Positions 12,664 through 25,768 of a DNA stretch of 64,000 bases are shown here, one piece after another (position 1 is the first letter of the stretch; each line of letters opens with the position of its first letter). A model generated the notes under the pieces. That model saw nothing but the letters and a program-made list of their open reading frames with translations, did not search any database and was not told where the DNA came from. Source of the stretch: Cristatella mucedo (taxonomy: Eukaryota; Bryozoa; Phylactolaemata; Cristatellidae); assembly GCA_009760855.2 (NCBI GenBank), contig WPIO01000294.1:1-64000 (forward strand). Reading direction: 5' to 3'. Position numbers and translations under genes: made by a program.

Positions 12664-14843
12664 TTACCAGGAAAAAACATGCGTGCCTCCATTGCCGATA
12701 ATCGAAACATCCGCTCAGCCGAACGCCTTACAACAGTCAGTGACGCGGTTTACGGACGGCCGTGAGAGGTTTCGTCCACCTGCTATTTGAGTACTAGCAA
12801 ACAGCAGATGATGCCGGCAGAACGTTTGTCGGTTAATTCAAGAAGAGACCAAACTTGGGGAATCCATACGAACGAAGCCTCTCGTCTGTAGGATCAAACA
12901 ATAATACCGTGCCGCATATTTTCTTTATTGCTACGGCGTATTTTAACCAGCGTAAAATATCATCTCAGTCTCTATAAGACAGTTTGACGTCCGAAACCTT
13001 TATGCTTTTACGGCGTATTAAAACTGAAATCATCATGAAAACGAAGCCTTCCATTAGTTAACAAGTAGAACAGAATCGGCATAGAATTTCGCTTGTTACT
13101 TGAATACTATACATTTGTTTTTCATTAACAAAAAAATTAAGCTTTTTTCACAAGCCAGATAAAACAAACGTCTAGTTCAATGTAACCATTGAGAAAATAA
13201 GCCTTAATATTGTTGCTGACAATGACATATTAACAGCCTATGTTTAAGATATAAAAGATCAACGTTACGTTACACGCTGTAAACCCAAAAGCCACACGAT
13301 CCTTCAATTTTTTGCAAAACATAATAGTACCATCTGTACACGGTGTTTGTCAGCAGGAAGCATTCTTATAACAACTTCCCTTTACAACGACGCTCAGGTT
13401 ATTAAAGCAATTCTAAAACAATTATTTTATTTCAACGTTTCTTACAGCTGTAGGTGGAGGGGCAAAATTAAATTAAGCTGTTGTCACTACAACAAGTTTT
13501 TTCACTGGAAATACTTGGTTTGAATGACATCACCACAGCCTGGCAGGCTATACGACTCGGGAACTATCAGCATTCCATTCATTATATTAGCTTCGGGGGA
13601 TGGAAAGGTGTATTCGATAGATTAAGGGAGCAATTTTGTTGTTACGGTAATTAATGATTCCCACATGCAACCGGCGTGTATTCCTTGCCAGTATCTGCGA
13701 AGTTGCAGCTGTTGCAACGTTTAAGCCGGTAAACAAAAAACCACTCAGCTAAATGTCCGGTAAGTGTATAGGTCAGGTACGTACGCCCTCACGGAGTTTC
13801 TAGCACTGGTTACTAACCAAACAAAAGACAGGGTTTGATGCCTGTCTATTATTCACCAGGTGATTCAAAACAAGGACGCGTTTTTCAATGCCACAACGCC
13901 ACAGGTTGTTCGCCCTGAATCAAACGTAAATGTAGTGCAGCATATTTACACCAGTTCAAGCCAATTCGCAACCAGCATTGAACCCCTACTAAGAGTAGCT
14001 CGATATTGTTCACTTCTGATTATCCTAGATGCGTTAAACCAAGGATAAGACCACTACGCTAAACACTTTTAGGCCCACAGTTTCAAGTACTAACTGTTCG
14101 ATATATGCTGTAACTTATTTCCGTTACCGTCGCATCTTCTAGTACCTCTAATTCTGCCAAACTCAACACCGGCACAGCCGTCAGGGCTGTCAAACTTGCG
14201 TGTAAGCAGGCTTTTCATACCAGCACGTAAAGCATTTCGATTCAGAGGTTCTATTAAAATAACACTCTTTAATAAACGAACAATTACAATGGTATCGAAG
14301 GAGGATATCACGTGCCATATGAACCTACGGTTCATCCTGCTCACGTCCTAATTATGCTCCTTTTCTTTTCACGTACAGGCCCGACATCAACTTCGGGCTT
14401 TTCGTTCAGAAAAAGATGAATTCAAATGTTGTTAACAGTAAAAGCTTCTAAAGTACCGTATACAGCGAAAGCGTGACTAATCGTTATACGTTCTCAACCT
14501 AAAAGCTAGTTGCGTACTTTAATTGTAAATTACACAAAACCCAACTGTGTGTGCAAGCCAACTCACAAGTGGGAATGCCATAAGAAAGTGTCTTGCTAAC
14601 GACGACGGTTTGAGAAAGCAGTGCCATAACGTTCTGTTCTCGTTTTAGTAGTTTCACCAAACGAATGTGACTTAGTAAAAGACAGGACATGAGAGTAAGT
14701 ACAACTATTTTTTTAATAAAAGACCATCGTTTATAATACGCCGCCATGTATTCCGAGAGAAGGCAACTTACGAGGAAAAGGAATTGAAATACGTTCAAAA
14801 TGTTTCAAAAATACAAGAGTTTCAACTTTCCATTTGAGCTTAC

Positions 14844-14984
14844 CGCCTTCATGCCTTCCCACCCATCGGGCAGTTTATTTAGACCACACTTAAAAACGAG
14901 CAGCTTCTTCAGTGTATGCAGCTGGCATATGGATGGAGGAAGAGTTGTTAGCTCCTTGTTGCCACTGATATCGAGATCCTCCAG
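14844..14984 (-). CDS. LRR cassette exon 3 of the CARD-LRR gene
   Basis: 141 bp, 47 codons, phase 0-0. Donor GTAAGC, acceptor TCTCATTCTGTAG. It encodes two LRRs: 'LEDLDISGNKELTTLP' and 'LKKLLVFKCGLNKLPDGW', ending 'EGMKA'. Variable strand residues are D, S, G and L, F, K. It is the only copy with D at residue 3 (E elsewhere). It sits in the unit that has no LINE insertion. Nothing suggests decay: no stop, no frameshift, both splice sites canonical. Confidence 0.83.
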
Positions 14985-17388
14985 CTACAGAATGAGACGA
15001 AAAGCGATGCATTGTTAGTACCATACATTGTTACTACCAAGCTTATTCTCCAAATGTCTTCTAGGAGAGCACAGCCTGTTTCTTATTACAGGTAAGTACC
15101 AGGCACAAGACATACAGGTCATCTATGCATCATTTTTACCTGAATCATTCGTGAACGTGCTCTTAGTTCCAATATAATAATTTTAATAAACCAGTTCTTA
15201 TTTAGACGGTGTTAATGCAAGAGAAACAGCAAGTGGCATGCCTGACGTTCCACTCACTGGCATAAAAAAACACTGAGACTTTTGTCGCTTGTGAGGAATC
15301 GTAAACCTATTAAAAACCATTAATAAAAATAGCGAAACATGGCGCCAGTACATGATTTATATTGATCTGTAAGAATCGATAAAAAGCTGTACGATACTTG
15401 AGTATTTTCGCTGCATCTTGAAGAGTACAAAGCCATGTAAAGTCGCACTATAAGTAGACATATTTACAACGTTTAGTTGCCCATTAGGTGTAGGTAGGAA
15501 CGAACTACGACTTGTTCTTTCGCATAGATTTTAATTACAGTTGAACAAAAACGGCAGGCAGCAGAAAAATCTAAAGTAAGACTTTTTTTCGAGGTAACTT
15601 AACACTGTATAATTAAGTGACCGGTGTACTACAAACTTCCTGCGATGGGTAACGAAACAATCCATGGCACTTTTATGACATGCTTACAGGGGAATTACGG
15701 CGCGCCAAAACCAGTGCTCCTGCATACGTTTTTCTTCATGCAACGTAATTCTTTGCTAAAGGTTCTGAACGACCTCAGGAAGTGATTGCGTTTAAATCAA
15801 AAATGTACATGTGGAAATGAGTCACCTATCCTACACAGACCACCAATTTGTTGCACTGGTCCCATAGCTCCAGTCCTTGACCTCGGCATCAAAAGTGCCA
15901 TGCAGTATTTACACTGAATACCTATGATGACAAGATTGGGACCGTGAATTATGTAACGCTGATACGTGTAGTACAGTTGCCTTCATTAGCGATTTCAGTC
16001 GCTATTTAGAAAAGTAGGTGCTACGTAAAACAGATCGCCGTATGACTTAACTCAACAAGAGCCTTCGTGCGTTCAGGTGAAACCAACTAGCACGAATTAG
16101 TTACTGCATGCTTTGGTGGTTCCTCGATTGCCCGAGATGTAACATTCTTTTTGGTCGATCAAACGCCATAGTTGAAAGTCCCAGCCCAAAATATTTATTG
16201 TTACAAGCGGGCTGCATAACACTAAACCTAGTAAAGCCGTCTGTTTAGTTATATTTGAGCTTTTCATTAGCAAGTGTTAGATTATGTAGAATCCATAAGT
16301 ATGATTAACCATTTTCATGCAGTATCTAGTTTGTCATATCACTACGAAGGTAAAAGCTTGATGCACCTTTAGTTTTTAAAGAGCTATGCACCACCTGTCA
16401 CTTACCATTGCCTTTTAACCATCTCCAAGTATAAAAGCGTCCTAACTGTGGGATTAGGCTCGAGATTATATTTTTATTGTCTATTTAGATGGTGCCTAGA
16501 AAGAATTTGTGTGCCTCCGTTGCCGATAATTGAAAAATCTGCTCAGCCAAACGCCCATCGACAGTCGCTGACGACGCTTACTGACGACCATGAGGTTTCA
16601 TCCACCTGCTATTTGAGTACTAGCAAACAGCAGATGATGGCAGAACGTTTGTTGGTTAATTCAAGAAAAGAAAATATTTGGGAAATCCGTACGAAGGAAG
16701 GCTCTCTTCCCAAGGATTAAATAGTAACATCACCCAGGGTATTTAGATAATGGTAAAACGTATTTTAACCAGTCTAAAACATCTGCCAAGACACTATTAG
16801 ACAGTTTGACGACAATACCCTTTATGATTTTATGGCATATTAAAACTGAAATCATTAGCAAAACGCAGCCTTTCATTAGTTAACATGAAGAACAGAATCA
16901 GCAAAGAATTGTGTGTGTCACTCTATTACTTTCCATCTATCCTTTATCTACTTAAATCAGGCTTTTTCACAAATCAGATAAAAAAAAATCTAGTTTAGTG
17001 TAATCGGTGAGAAAATAAGCGTGATACTTGTTGCTAACAATGACATAATAACAGCCTATATTTAAATATATAAAATCAACTGTACGTTTCATGCTGTTAA
17101 CCATTAGGCAATACGATCCTTCAATATTTTGCAAACCCTAATAGTACGATCTGTAAACGGTGTGTGTCAGCAGGAAGTATTCTGAAAATAAAACATTCCC
17201 TTTATAATGAAGCACAGGTTATTAAAGCAGTGCAAAACATATTATTTAATTTAAACGTATCTGACAGCTGTAGGTCGCAAGGCAAAATTAAGTTAAGCTG
17301 TTATCACTACAACCATTTTTTTCGCTGGAAATACTTCGTTTGAATGACATAAGCACAGCCTGACAGACTAAACGACTCGGAAACTATC

Positions 17389-18240
17389 AGCTCGAAATCT
17401 AGGCGTCATATTCCAAAGCGACCTCTAGTTATACGACTATATCGCCTCCACAGTAAAATCTGCATATTTTCAGCTTCATAACATAGCTAAAATTTGGGCG
17501 TGTTTAGATAAGGATACCACGTCCAAGTTGGTCCATGCAATCGTGACATCCCGTCTCGACTTCTGTAAATCACTGCTTACTGGCCAACTAGCTTGTGCGA
17601 TCTGGAGATTGCAGCTGGTGCAAAACTCTGCAGCTAGGCTTGTATATCGTGAGCGTCGCAGTTGTCACGTTACATCACTTCGCCGACCTGCACTGGCTAC
17701 AAGTCAAACTACGGATTGGCTTCGAAGTTTTGTTGCTCACTTTTAAGTCACTACATTCTTTGGCTCCAGCCTATCTCTCAAATATACTCCCCCATCAGGC
17801 CAAGCATCGTACCACCCGCTTTTCGGAATCGAACAGTCAGCAAATACCTCGTACAAACCTCAAATTCTTTGAAGACTGTGCATTTAGCACGTATGCTCCC
17901 AAAGCATTGAACTCCCTCCAGACCTCCATCAGAACATTCCCCGACCTGACAACATGTAAAAAGAACTTCAAATCACACCTTTTTATGATCCATTTAGTGG
18001 GTCCCTGTGATTTTTCCTCCCTGTGCTTATGCGTGATGACAAGGTGCATGCTGCTACTAACCACATTTGCGTGCTGACCCTGGGCATACCCCGAACCGTA
18101 TTATTCATTTTTTTTATCAAGCATTATATCACTTACCATTCAAATGGATTTTCCTTCGCAGCTAACGTAAAGCGCCTAGAGATAGATTGAGTTCTCTGAA
18201 GGCACTTTATCAAGAGCATTATTATTAATAATATTAATAT
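17389..18240 (+). mobile_element. L2-like LINE, C-terminal half of ORF2 plus 3' UTR
   Basis: Begins at 'ARNLGVIF'-equivalent codons and ends in ATT/AAT repeats. Open pieces at 17528-17746 and 17595-18077 lie in different frames, so the ORF is broken. It sits at the same array-unit site as the LINEs at 9632 and 21921, and the flank GCATTCC resumes right after it. Confidence 0.88.
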
Positions 18241-19388
18241 AGCATTCCATGTATACAATAAACATCTAGGGATGGAAAGGTTTCGTCGATAGATTAAGAG
18301 AACGATTTCGATGTTATGGTCATTAACGGATCCCACACCCATCCGGCGTGTTTTCCTTGCCAGTACCTGCGAAATAGCAGCTGTCGCACCGTTTGATCTG
18401 GTAAACACAGAAACAATCAGCCAAATGTCCTGCAAGTGTATTGGTCAGGTATGTACGCCCTCACGGAGTTTCTAGCTTTGGCTACTAACCGATCAAAAAA
18501 CAGGGTTTAATGCCTGACTATTATTCACCAGGTGATTCAAGAGAAGCATACGCTTTCAAATGTCAAACAACCACATAGCCTTTGCCCTGAATCAAATGTG
18601 AATGTAGTGCAGCATATTTACACCAGTTCAAGCCAATTCGCAACCAGCCTAGAACACCTACTCAGAGCAGCTCGAAATATTTTACTTCCGATTAGCCTAG
18701 ATGCATTTAACTAACGATAAGACACGCAGGCTAAACTTTTTTAGGCGTATCATTTCAGTTACTAGCTGTTTCATCGATGCTGTAAATAATTTCCAGTACC
18801 GTTGTATGTTCTAGCACCTGTAATTCAGCCAAACGTAACACCGGCACAAAAAACAAGGCTGTCAAACTTGCGTGTCAGCTTGCTCTTTATACCAGCTCGT
18901 GAAGTATTTTGATTCAGAGGTTCTTTCAAAATAGCACTCTTTAATAAATTAGCACTTAAAACGGCGTCGCTGGTAGATATCACGTGATATATTTTCTGTT
19001 TTATCCTGCTTGCTTAATAATGATGCTCCTTTTCTTTTTACATATAGGCCCGACATCAACTGCGGGCTTTTTGTTCAGAAAAAGATGAATTAAAATGTTG
19101 TTTACTGCAAAAGCTCTTACACGACTAACGACTAACTCCTAACGACGACGGTTTAAGAACGGAGTGCCACTACGTTCTTGTCTTGGTTTAGTAGTTACAA
19201 GAAGCGAATGTGACTGAGTAAAAGACAGGACATGAGCAGTCACTACAACAATTCTTTTTAATTAAAGACCATCGTTCATAATACGCCGCCATAGCATCCG
19301 AGAGCAGACGACTTACGAGGGAAAAGAATTGAAACATATTTAAGATGTTTCAAAAATCCAAGCGTTTCAACTTTCCATCTGAGCTTAC

Positions 19389-19529
19389 CGCATTCATGCC
19401 TTCCCATCCATCGGGCAGTATTTTTAGACCACACCAAGAAACGTGCAGCTTCTTCAGTGCATGCAGCTGGCATATCGATGAAGGAAGAGTTGTGAGGTCC
19501 TTATTGTTGTAGATTTTTAGCTCCTCCAG
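19389..19529 (-). CDS. LRR cassette exon 2 of the CARD-LRR gene
   Basis: 141 bp, 47 codons, phase 0-0. Donor GTAAGC; the acceptor is GCCATTCTTTAG, one base different from the TGTAG of the other copies. It encodes two LRRs: 'LEELKIYNNKDLTTLP' and 'LKKLHVSWCGLKILPDGW', ending 'EGMNA'. Variable strand residues are K, Y, N and H, S, W; the second repeat's strand is identical to that of exon 25769-25909, suggesting shared recent descent or exchange. An open frame continuing past the donor to 19276 is intron read-through, not exon. Confidence 0.82.
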
Positions 19530-20296
19530 CTAAAGAATGGCACGGAAAGCGTTGTGCTGTCAGTACCGTGCAGGCTTACTCTGTCTTCTAAGATGCGACA
19601 GCATATCTCTCTTGACAAGTAAGTACCAGGCAAAAGACTTACATCTCGGCATCATTTTCACCTTAATAACAAATTAATGTGATTTCGAATACGATATAAT
19701 GGTAGTACATGACAAGTTCTTCCTCGGACGGCGGTAATGCATGAGAAATAGCAAGTGCCATGGCTAAAGATCCACACAGGCTTAAAAAAAAGACTTTCTA
19801 CTGTTGCCATAAATTGGAAACCAAGGAAAACCGTTAATAGAATAGCGAAACATGACGCCAGTTATAGCGTTATATGGATCAGTAAGAATCGATGAAAAGC
19901 TGAAGGGTGCTTCAGCATTATCGCTGCATCTTGAAGATCGCGAAAGCTTTTAACTCGGTTATACCTGTAGACAGATTTACATTGTTAGTGGTCCATTAGC
20001 TGTAGTTAGGGACGCACTACGACGTGTGGTTCCTATTAAATTCAAGTTGAAGTTCACCAAAGAAGGCAGGCTGCAGAGAAACCTTTCAAAAGATTTTTCT
20101 TTTCGAGGTGACTCAACTTGGTTAAATTGAGCGAACTGTGTACTACAAACTTCCTACGATGGGTAACGAAACAATCCGTGTGACTTGCATGAAATGCTTA
20201 CTGGAGAATTACAACGCGCGAAAAGTAGTGCTCTTGCATACGGTTTTCTTCAGGCCACTCAATTCTTCGCTAAAAGTTATAAAAGACCTCTGGAAT

Positions 20297-21920
20297 TGAT
20301 TGTGTTCAAATCCAAAAAGTATATGTGGGAATGAGTCACCTGTCCTATACAGACCATCAATCGGTTGCACTAGTCCCATAGCTCCAGTCCTGGACCTCTC
20401 CATCACGAGAGCCATGCCGCATTTATGATGAATACCCATGATGACAAGATGGGAACAGTAAATTACGTAACACCGTTACCACTACTACGTTTTCCTTTAA
20501 TATCGATTTCAGTCGCTATTTGGAAAAGTAAGTGCTGCTTAAATTTGATCGCCGTATAACTAAACTCAACAAGAACCTGTGTGTTGAAGTGAAACCAACT
20601 TGCACGAACTAGTTGCTGCACGCTTTGGCGGTTCTTCACTTACCCGAGAAGTAACATTCTTCTTGGCTGATCAAACGCCGTAGTTGAAAGTGCAAGCCTG
20701 AAGTTCTAATATAACACGCGGGCCGAATAACACTAAACTTAGTTAAGCCGTCTGTGTAATTATATTTTAGCTTTCCATTAGCGAGTTTTGGATTCTGTAG
20801 ACTCAACTAGTATTATTACCTGTTCACCCATAATCTAGTTTCTCGTATCACTACGAAGGTAAAACCTTGATGCACCTTTAGTTTTTCAAGGGTTATGCAC
20901 CACCTGTCACCTACCAATGCCTTTTAAGCATCTCTGAGTATTAAAGCGTCCTAACTGTGAAATTACGCTCGATCGAGATTCTATCATTATTGTCTATTTA
21001 GCTGGTGCCAAGAAAAGATTTGTGTGCCTCCGTCGCCGATAATAAACAAATCCGCTTAGCCGAACGCCAATCGATAGTCGCTGACGCGGCTTACGACCAT
21101 TAGAGGTATCGTCCACCTGCTATTTGACTAATAGCAAGCAGCAGATGATGCCGGCAAGACTTGTATCTGTTAATTCGAGAAAAGACAAAATTTGAAAAAA
21201 CCGTACGAAGGATGGCTCACTTCCCTAGGATCAAATAGTAATACCACTCAGTATATTTACATAATGGTAAGACGTATTTAAACTGGACTGAAACATCTGC
21301 TAAGACGCTCTTAGACAGTTAGACGTCCGAACCCTTTATGCTTTTACGGCATATTAAAACTAAAATCACGACGAAAGCGAAGCCTTCCGTTAGTAAACAA
21401 GTAGAAAAGAATCAGCAAAGAATTTCTCGTGTCACTTTAATACTTTCCATCTAACCTTCAACAACTTAAACTTGGTTTTTTCACAAGCCAAACAAAGCAA
21501 ACGTTTAGTTGAATGTAATCCTTGAGAAAAGAATCGTTACTATTGTTGATGACAATGATATATTAGCAGCCTATATTTAGTATATAAAAGATCAACTGTA
21601 CCTTACATGCAGTTAACCTTAAAGCCGTACGATCCTTATGTTTTTTGCAATGGCTTATAGTTCAATCGGAACACTTTCCGTGTCAGCCGGAAGTAATCTT
21701 ATAACAAAATATTCCCTTTATAACGACGCACAGTTTATTAAAGCAGTGCAAAAACAATATTTTAGTTTCAACGTTTCTCTCAGCTGTGGGTCGCAAGGCA
21801 AATTAAGTTACGCTGTTGTCACTACAACCATTTTTTTTACAGGAGACATTTTTTTACTTGAGATACTTCGTTCAAATGACATCACCACAGCCTGGAAAGC
21901 TAAACGATTCGGAAATTATT
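20297..21920 (+). repeat. Array unit 5a, without its exon
   Basis: Starts as a normal unit and becomes nearly identical to unit 2 from about 20820, up to and including the LINE at 21921. At about 22432 the LINE joins directly to an early-unit sequence (GTAGCACGAACTAGTTACTG), so the rest of this unit, with its exon, has been lost. Confidence 0.83.
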
Positions 21921-22432
21921 AGCTCGATATCAAAGTGTCATATTCCAAAGCGACCTCTCGTTAGACGACCATATCAGCTCCACAGTCAAATCTGCTTACT
22001 TTCAGCTTCATAACATTGCTAAGATTCGGGCTTGCTTAGATAAGAATACCCCGTCCAAGTTGGTCCATGCATTAGTGTCATCCCGTCTTGATTTTCACAA
22101 CTCACTGATTACTGGCCTACCAGCATGTGCTATCAGGAGATTGCAGCTGGTGCAAGACTCTGCGGATACGCTTGTCTGTCGTGAGCGTCGCAGTTCCCAC
22201 CTTACACCACTTCTTGCCGACGTGCACTGGCTACCAGTCAAGCAACAGATTGACGTCGAAGTTTTGTCGCTCACTTTTAGGTCACTACATTCTTTGGCTC
22301 CAGCCTATCTCTCAGATATACTCCCCATTAGGCCAAGCATCGTACCACCCGCTTTCCGGAATTGAGCAGTCTACAAATACCTCGTACAAACCTCAAATCC
22401 TCGAAAACTGTGCATTTAGCACGTATGCTCCC
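21921..22432 (+). mobile_element. L2-like LINE fragment, truncated at both ends
   Basis: Starts at the shared array insertion site and ends inside the codons for 'SSYAPKAW', fused to array unit 5b. No 3' UTR or (ATT)n tail remains. It is close in sequence to the LINE at 9632-10482, so it was copied with the unit and then broken by a deletion or unequal exchange. Confidence 0.85.
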
Positions 22433-24368
22433 GTAGCACGAACTAGTTACTGCATGCTTTGGCGGTCCCTGAATTGCACGAGAAGAAACGTTCTTCTTGG
22501 CTGATTAAACGCAGTAGTTAAAAGTGCAAGCCCGAAAGTTCAAATATTACAAGAAGGTCGAATAACACTAAACTTAGTTATGCCGTCTCTGTAATTATAT
22601 TTGAGCTTTGCTTTAGCTACTAGCAAACATCAGATGACGCCTAAAAAACGTGTATCTTTTCATTCAAGAAAAGACAAGATTTGAAAAAACCGTGCGAAAA
22701 ACGGCTCTCCTGCTTAGGATCGAATAGTAATACCACTCAGCATATTTACTTAATGCAACGACGTATTTTAACCAGCCTAATACATCTGCTAAGACTCTAT
22801 TAGACAGTTAGACGTCCAAACTCAGTATGCTTTTACGGCATATCAAAACTGAGATAGTGATAAAAACGCTGCCTTCCATTGGTTAACAAGTAGAACAGAA
22901 TCAGCAAAGAATTTGGCATGTCATTTTGATACTTTCCATCTATCTTTCATCAACTCAAACTAATCTTTTTTCACAAGCGAAATTAAACAAACGTCCAGTT
23001 TAATGTAAGCGGTGAGAAAGTGAGCGTTACTATTGTTGTTGACAATAAGATAATTGCAGCCTATATTTAAGATATAAAAGATCCTCTGTAAGTTACATGC
23101 TGTTAACCTTAAAGCCATATAATCCTTCCATTTTTAGAAAAGCCTAATAGTACGATCTGTACACGTTGTGCGTCAGCAGAAAGCATTCTTAAAATAAACC
23201 TTCCCTTTAAATGATGCACAGGTTATTAAAGCAGTGCAAAACGAATATTTTATTTTGACATTTCTTGCAGTTGTAGGTTGCAAAGCAAAATTTAAATTAT
23301 GCTGTTGTCACTACAACCCTTTTATTCACTGAAATAACTTCGTTTGAATGACATCAGCACAGCCTGGAATGCTAAACGACTTGGAAATTATTAGCATTCC
23401 ATTTATTCAATTAGTTTCCGTGGATGGAAAGGTTTTTTTGATAGATTAAAAGAACGATTAAGTTGTTAAAGTCAATAGTGGTTCCCACCTAACCGGCGGG
23501 TTTTCCTTGCCAGTACCTGCGAAGTTTCAGCTGTTGAATCATTTGTGCCGGTAAACACAAAACCACTCAGCTAATTGTCCTGGAAATGTATACGTCAGGT
23601 ACTTATACCCTCATGGAATTTCTAGAGAAGGCTACTAACCAAACAAAAAACAGGGTTTATTTCGTGTTTACTATTTACCGCTTCTTCAAAAAAGCATACG
23701 TTTTAATGCGAAACAACCACAGGTTGTTCGCCCTGAATCAAAAGTAAATTTAGTGCAGCATATTTACACCAGTTCATGCCAACTCCCAACTAGCATAGAA
23801 CACCTTCTAAAAGTACCCCAAAATTGTTCACTTCCGATTAGCCTATATACATTTAACTAACGATTAGACCACTAGGCTAAACATTTTTAGGTGCATCGCT
23901 TCAGTTACTAACTGTTTCATCAAAGCTGTAACAAATTTCCGGATCCGTCGCATGTTCTAGCACCTATAATTCAGCCAAACATTACACAGGCACTGCAGTC
24001 ACGGCTGTCAAACTTGCGTGTAAGCTTGCTCTTTATACCAGCTCGTGAAGTATTTTGATTCAGAGGTTCTTTCAAAATAGCACTCTTAAATAAATTAGCA
24101 CTTAAAACGGCATCGAAGGTAAATATCAAGTGATATATTTTCTGGTTTATCCTGCTTGCTTAATAATTATGCTCCTTTTCTTTTTACATATGGGCCCGAC
24201 ATCAGCTGCCGGCTTTTTGTTCAGAAAAAGATGAATTCAAATGATGTTTACAGGAAAAGCTCCTAAAGTACCGTATAAAGTGAAAGCGTGACTAAACTTC
24301 CTACGCTCTTAACCTAAAAGCTAGTTGCATGATTTAATTGTAAATTACACTAAACCCTACCGTGTGTG

Positions 24369-25241
24369 TTTCACTTCTATGCAGATGAAATTCAGTTATA
24401 CCTTTGCTTTGATCCCTCCCAGCCTTCGAGCACCTCAAATTATCTAAACTCACTAGCTGCATGCATTGATGACATCCTCACATGGATGGCAGCAAATTTT
24501 CTAAAACTTAACGATGATAAAACTAACTTACTAGTTATGGGCAAACCCAGTGTGATCCAGAGATTGGAAAGGCTGACTTTCAAAATTGGCTCTGCCAGCA
24601 TTTCTCCAGTTAATTCAGCTCGAAATCTAGGTGTCATATTCCAAAGCGACCTCTCGTTAGACGACCATATCAGCTCCACAGTCAAATACGCCTATTTTCA
24701 GCTTCATAACGTTGCTAAAAATCGGGCCTGTTTAGATAAAGATACCACGTCCAAGTTGGTTCATGCATTCGTGACATCTCGTCTCGACTTCTGCAACTCA
24801 CTGCTCACTGGCCTACCAGCATATGCGATCAGGCGGTTGCAGCTGGTGCAAAACTCTGCAGCTAGGCTTGTCTGCCGTGAGCGTCGCAGTTGCCACATTA
24901 CTCCACTTCTCGCCGACCTGCACTGGCTACCAGTCAAGCAACGGATTGACTTCAAGGTTTTGTCGCTCACTTTTAGGTCTCTTCATTCTATGGCTCCAGC
25001 CTATCTTTCAGATATACTACCCCATCAGGCTAAGCATCGTACCACCCGCTTTTCGGAATCCAACAGTCTAGAAATATCTTATACAAACCTTAAATCTTTT
25101 GGAGACCGTGCATTTAGTTCATATGCTCCCAAAGCCTGGAACTCCCTCTCGACCTGCGTCAGAACATCCCCTGACCTGACCACATTTAAAAGGAACCTAA
25201 AAACACACTTATTTAGGACAGCATTTAGTGGGTCCCTGTGA
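24369..25241 (+). CDS. L2-like LINE ORF2, C-terminal part of reverse transcriptase and downstream domain
   Basis: About 290 codons without a stop. The frame opens in the RT palm with 'FHFYADEIQLYL', where the usual YADD box reads YADE, so the second catalytic aspartate is replaced by glutamate. It continues through 'LKLNDDKTNLLVMG', 'SARNLGVIFQSDLSLDDHI', 'VTSRLDFCNSLLTGLP', 'LQLVQNSAARLV' and 'LHWLPVKQRIDFKVL', all typical of the region after the RT fingers/palm in L2/CR1-clade LINEs. Everything upstream (endonuclease, RT fingers) is missing, so the copy is dead despite its open frame. The host promoter and start are absent; the first Met is only the first in the truncated frame. Confidence 0.9.
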   Translation, partial: FHFYADEIQLYLCFDPSQPSSTSNYLNSLAACIDDILTWMAANFLKLNDDKTNLLVMGKPSVIQRLERLTFKIGSASISPVNSARNLGVIFQSDLSLDDHISSTVKYAYFQLHNVAKNRACLDKDTTSKLVHAFVTSRLDFCNSLLTGLPAYAIRRLQLVQNSAARLVCRERRSCHITPLLADLHWLPVKQRIDFKVLSLTFRSLHSMAPAYLSDILPHQAKHRTTRFSESNSLEISYTNLKSFGDRAFSSYAPKAWNSLSTCVRTSPDLTTFKRNLKTHLFRTAFSGSL

Positions 25242-25476
25242 TTCGTCCTTGATGTGCTTATGCGTGCTGACACTGTGCTTGCTGCCGCTAACCACATTTT
25301 CATGCTGACCCTGTGCATGTCACCCCTAACCATTATTATTCATTTCGTTAGTTTTTTTCAAGCATGATTTTACTTACCATTCAATTGCATCTCACTTTAC
25401 AGCAAATGTAAAGCGCCTAGAGAGAGATTAAGTTCTCTGAGGGCGCTTTATCAAGTGAATTATTATTATTACTATT
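24369..25476 (+). mobile_element. L2-like LINE, longest copy of the (ATT)n family
   Basis: 5'-truncated in the reverse transcriptase palm and intact to the 3' end, with the conserved AAAGCGCCTAGAGAGAGATT stem region and an ATT-repeat tail. It inserted after CGTGTGTG, and the unit sequence resumes at GCAAGCCAAG. It serves as the reference for the other copies in the window. Confidence 0.92.
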
Positions 25477-25768
25477 GCAAGCCAAGTCACAAGTCGCAAT
25501 GCCATAAGGAAGTGTCTTGCTAACGACGACGGTTTAGGAACGGAGTGCCACTACTTTCTTATCTTGGTTTAGTAGTTACAAGAAACGAATGTGACCACGT
25601 AAAAGACAGGACGTGAGCAGTCATTACAACAATTCTTTTTAATTAAAGACCATCGTTCATAATACGCGGCCATAGCATCCGAGAGCAGACGACTTACGAG
25701 GAAAAATAATCGAAACACATTTAAGATGTTTCAAAATCCAAGCGTTTCAACTTTCCATCTGAGCTTAC

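Larger units (their letters stand above)
11819..15782 (+). repeat. Array unit 3
   Basis: The cleanest unit: about 3.96 kb, including one SINE (12466-12663) and no LINE. It carries LRR exon 14844-14984. The LINE site used in units 2, 4 and 5a is empty here at about 13563. Confidence 0.87.
15783..20296 (+). repeat. Array unit 4
   Basis: A 4.5-kb unit with one LINE insertion (17389-18240) and LRR exon 19389-19529. Apart from the LINE, the landmark order is complete. Confidence 0.86.

Noticed and set aside
19276-19473. Minus-strand open frames that start inside the LRR exon and continue past the donor (also 6501-6698, 14499-14798, 25731-25937).
   Set aside because: They are in other frames or are intron read-through; only the 141-bp exon frame gives LRRs and is conserved in all five units.
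24369-25241. Treating the 290-codon frame as a host gene.
   Set aside because: It is LINE ORF2 by sequence, truncated upstream, with the LINE 3' UTR and (ATT)n tail attached.
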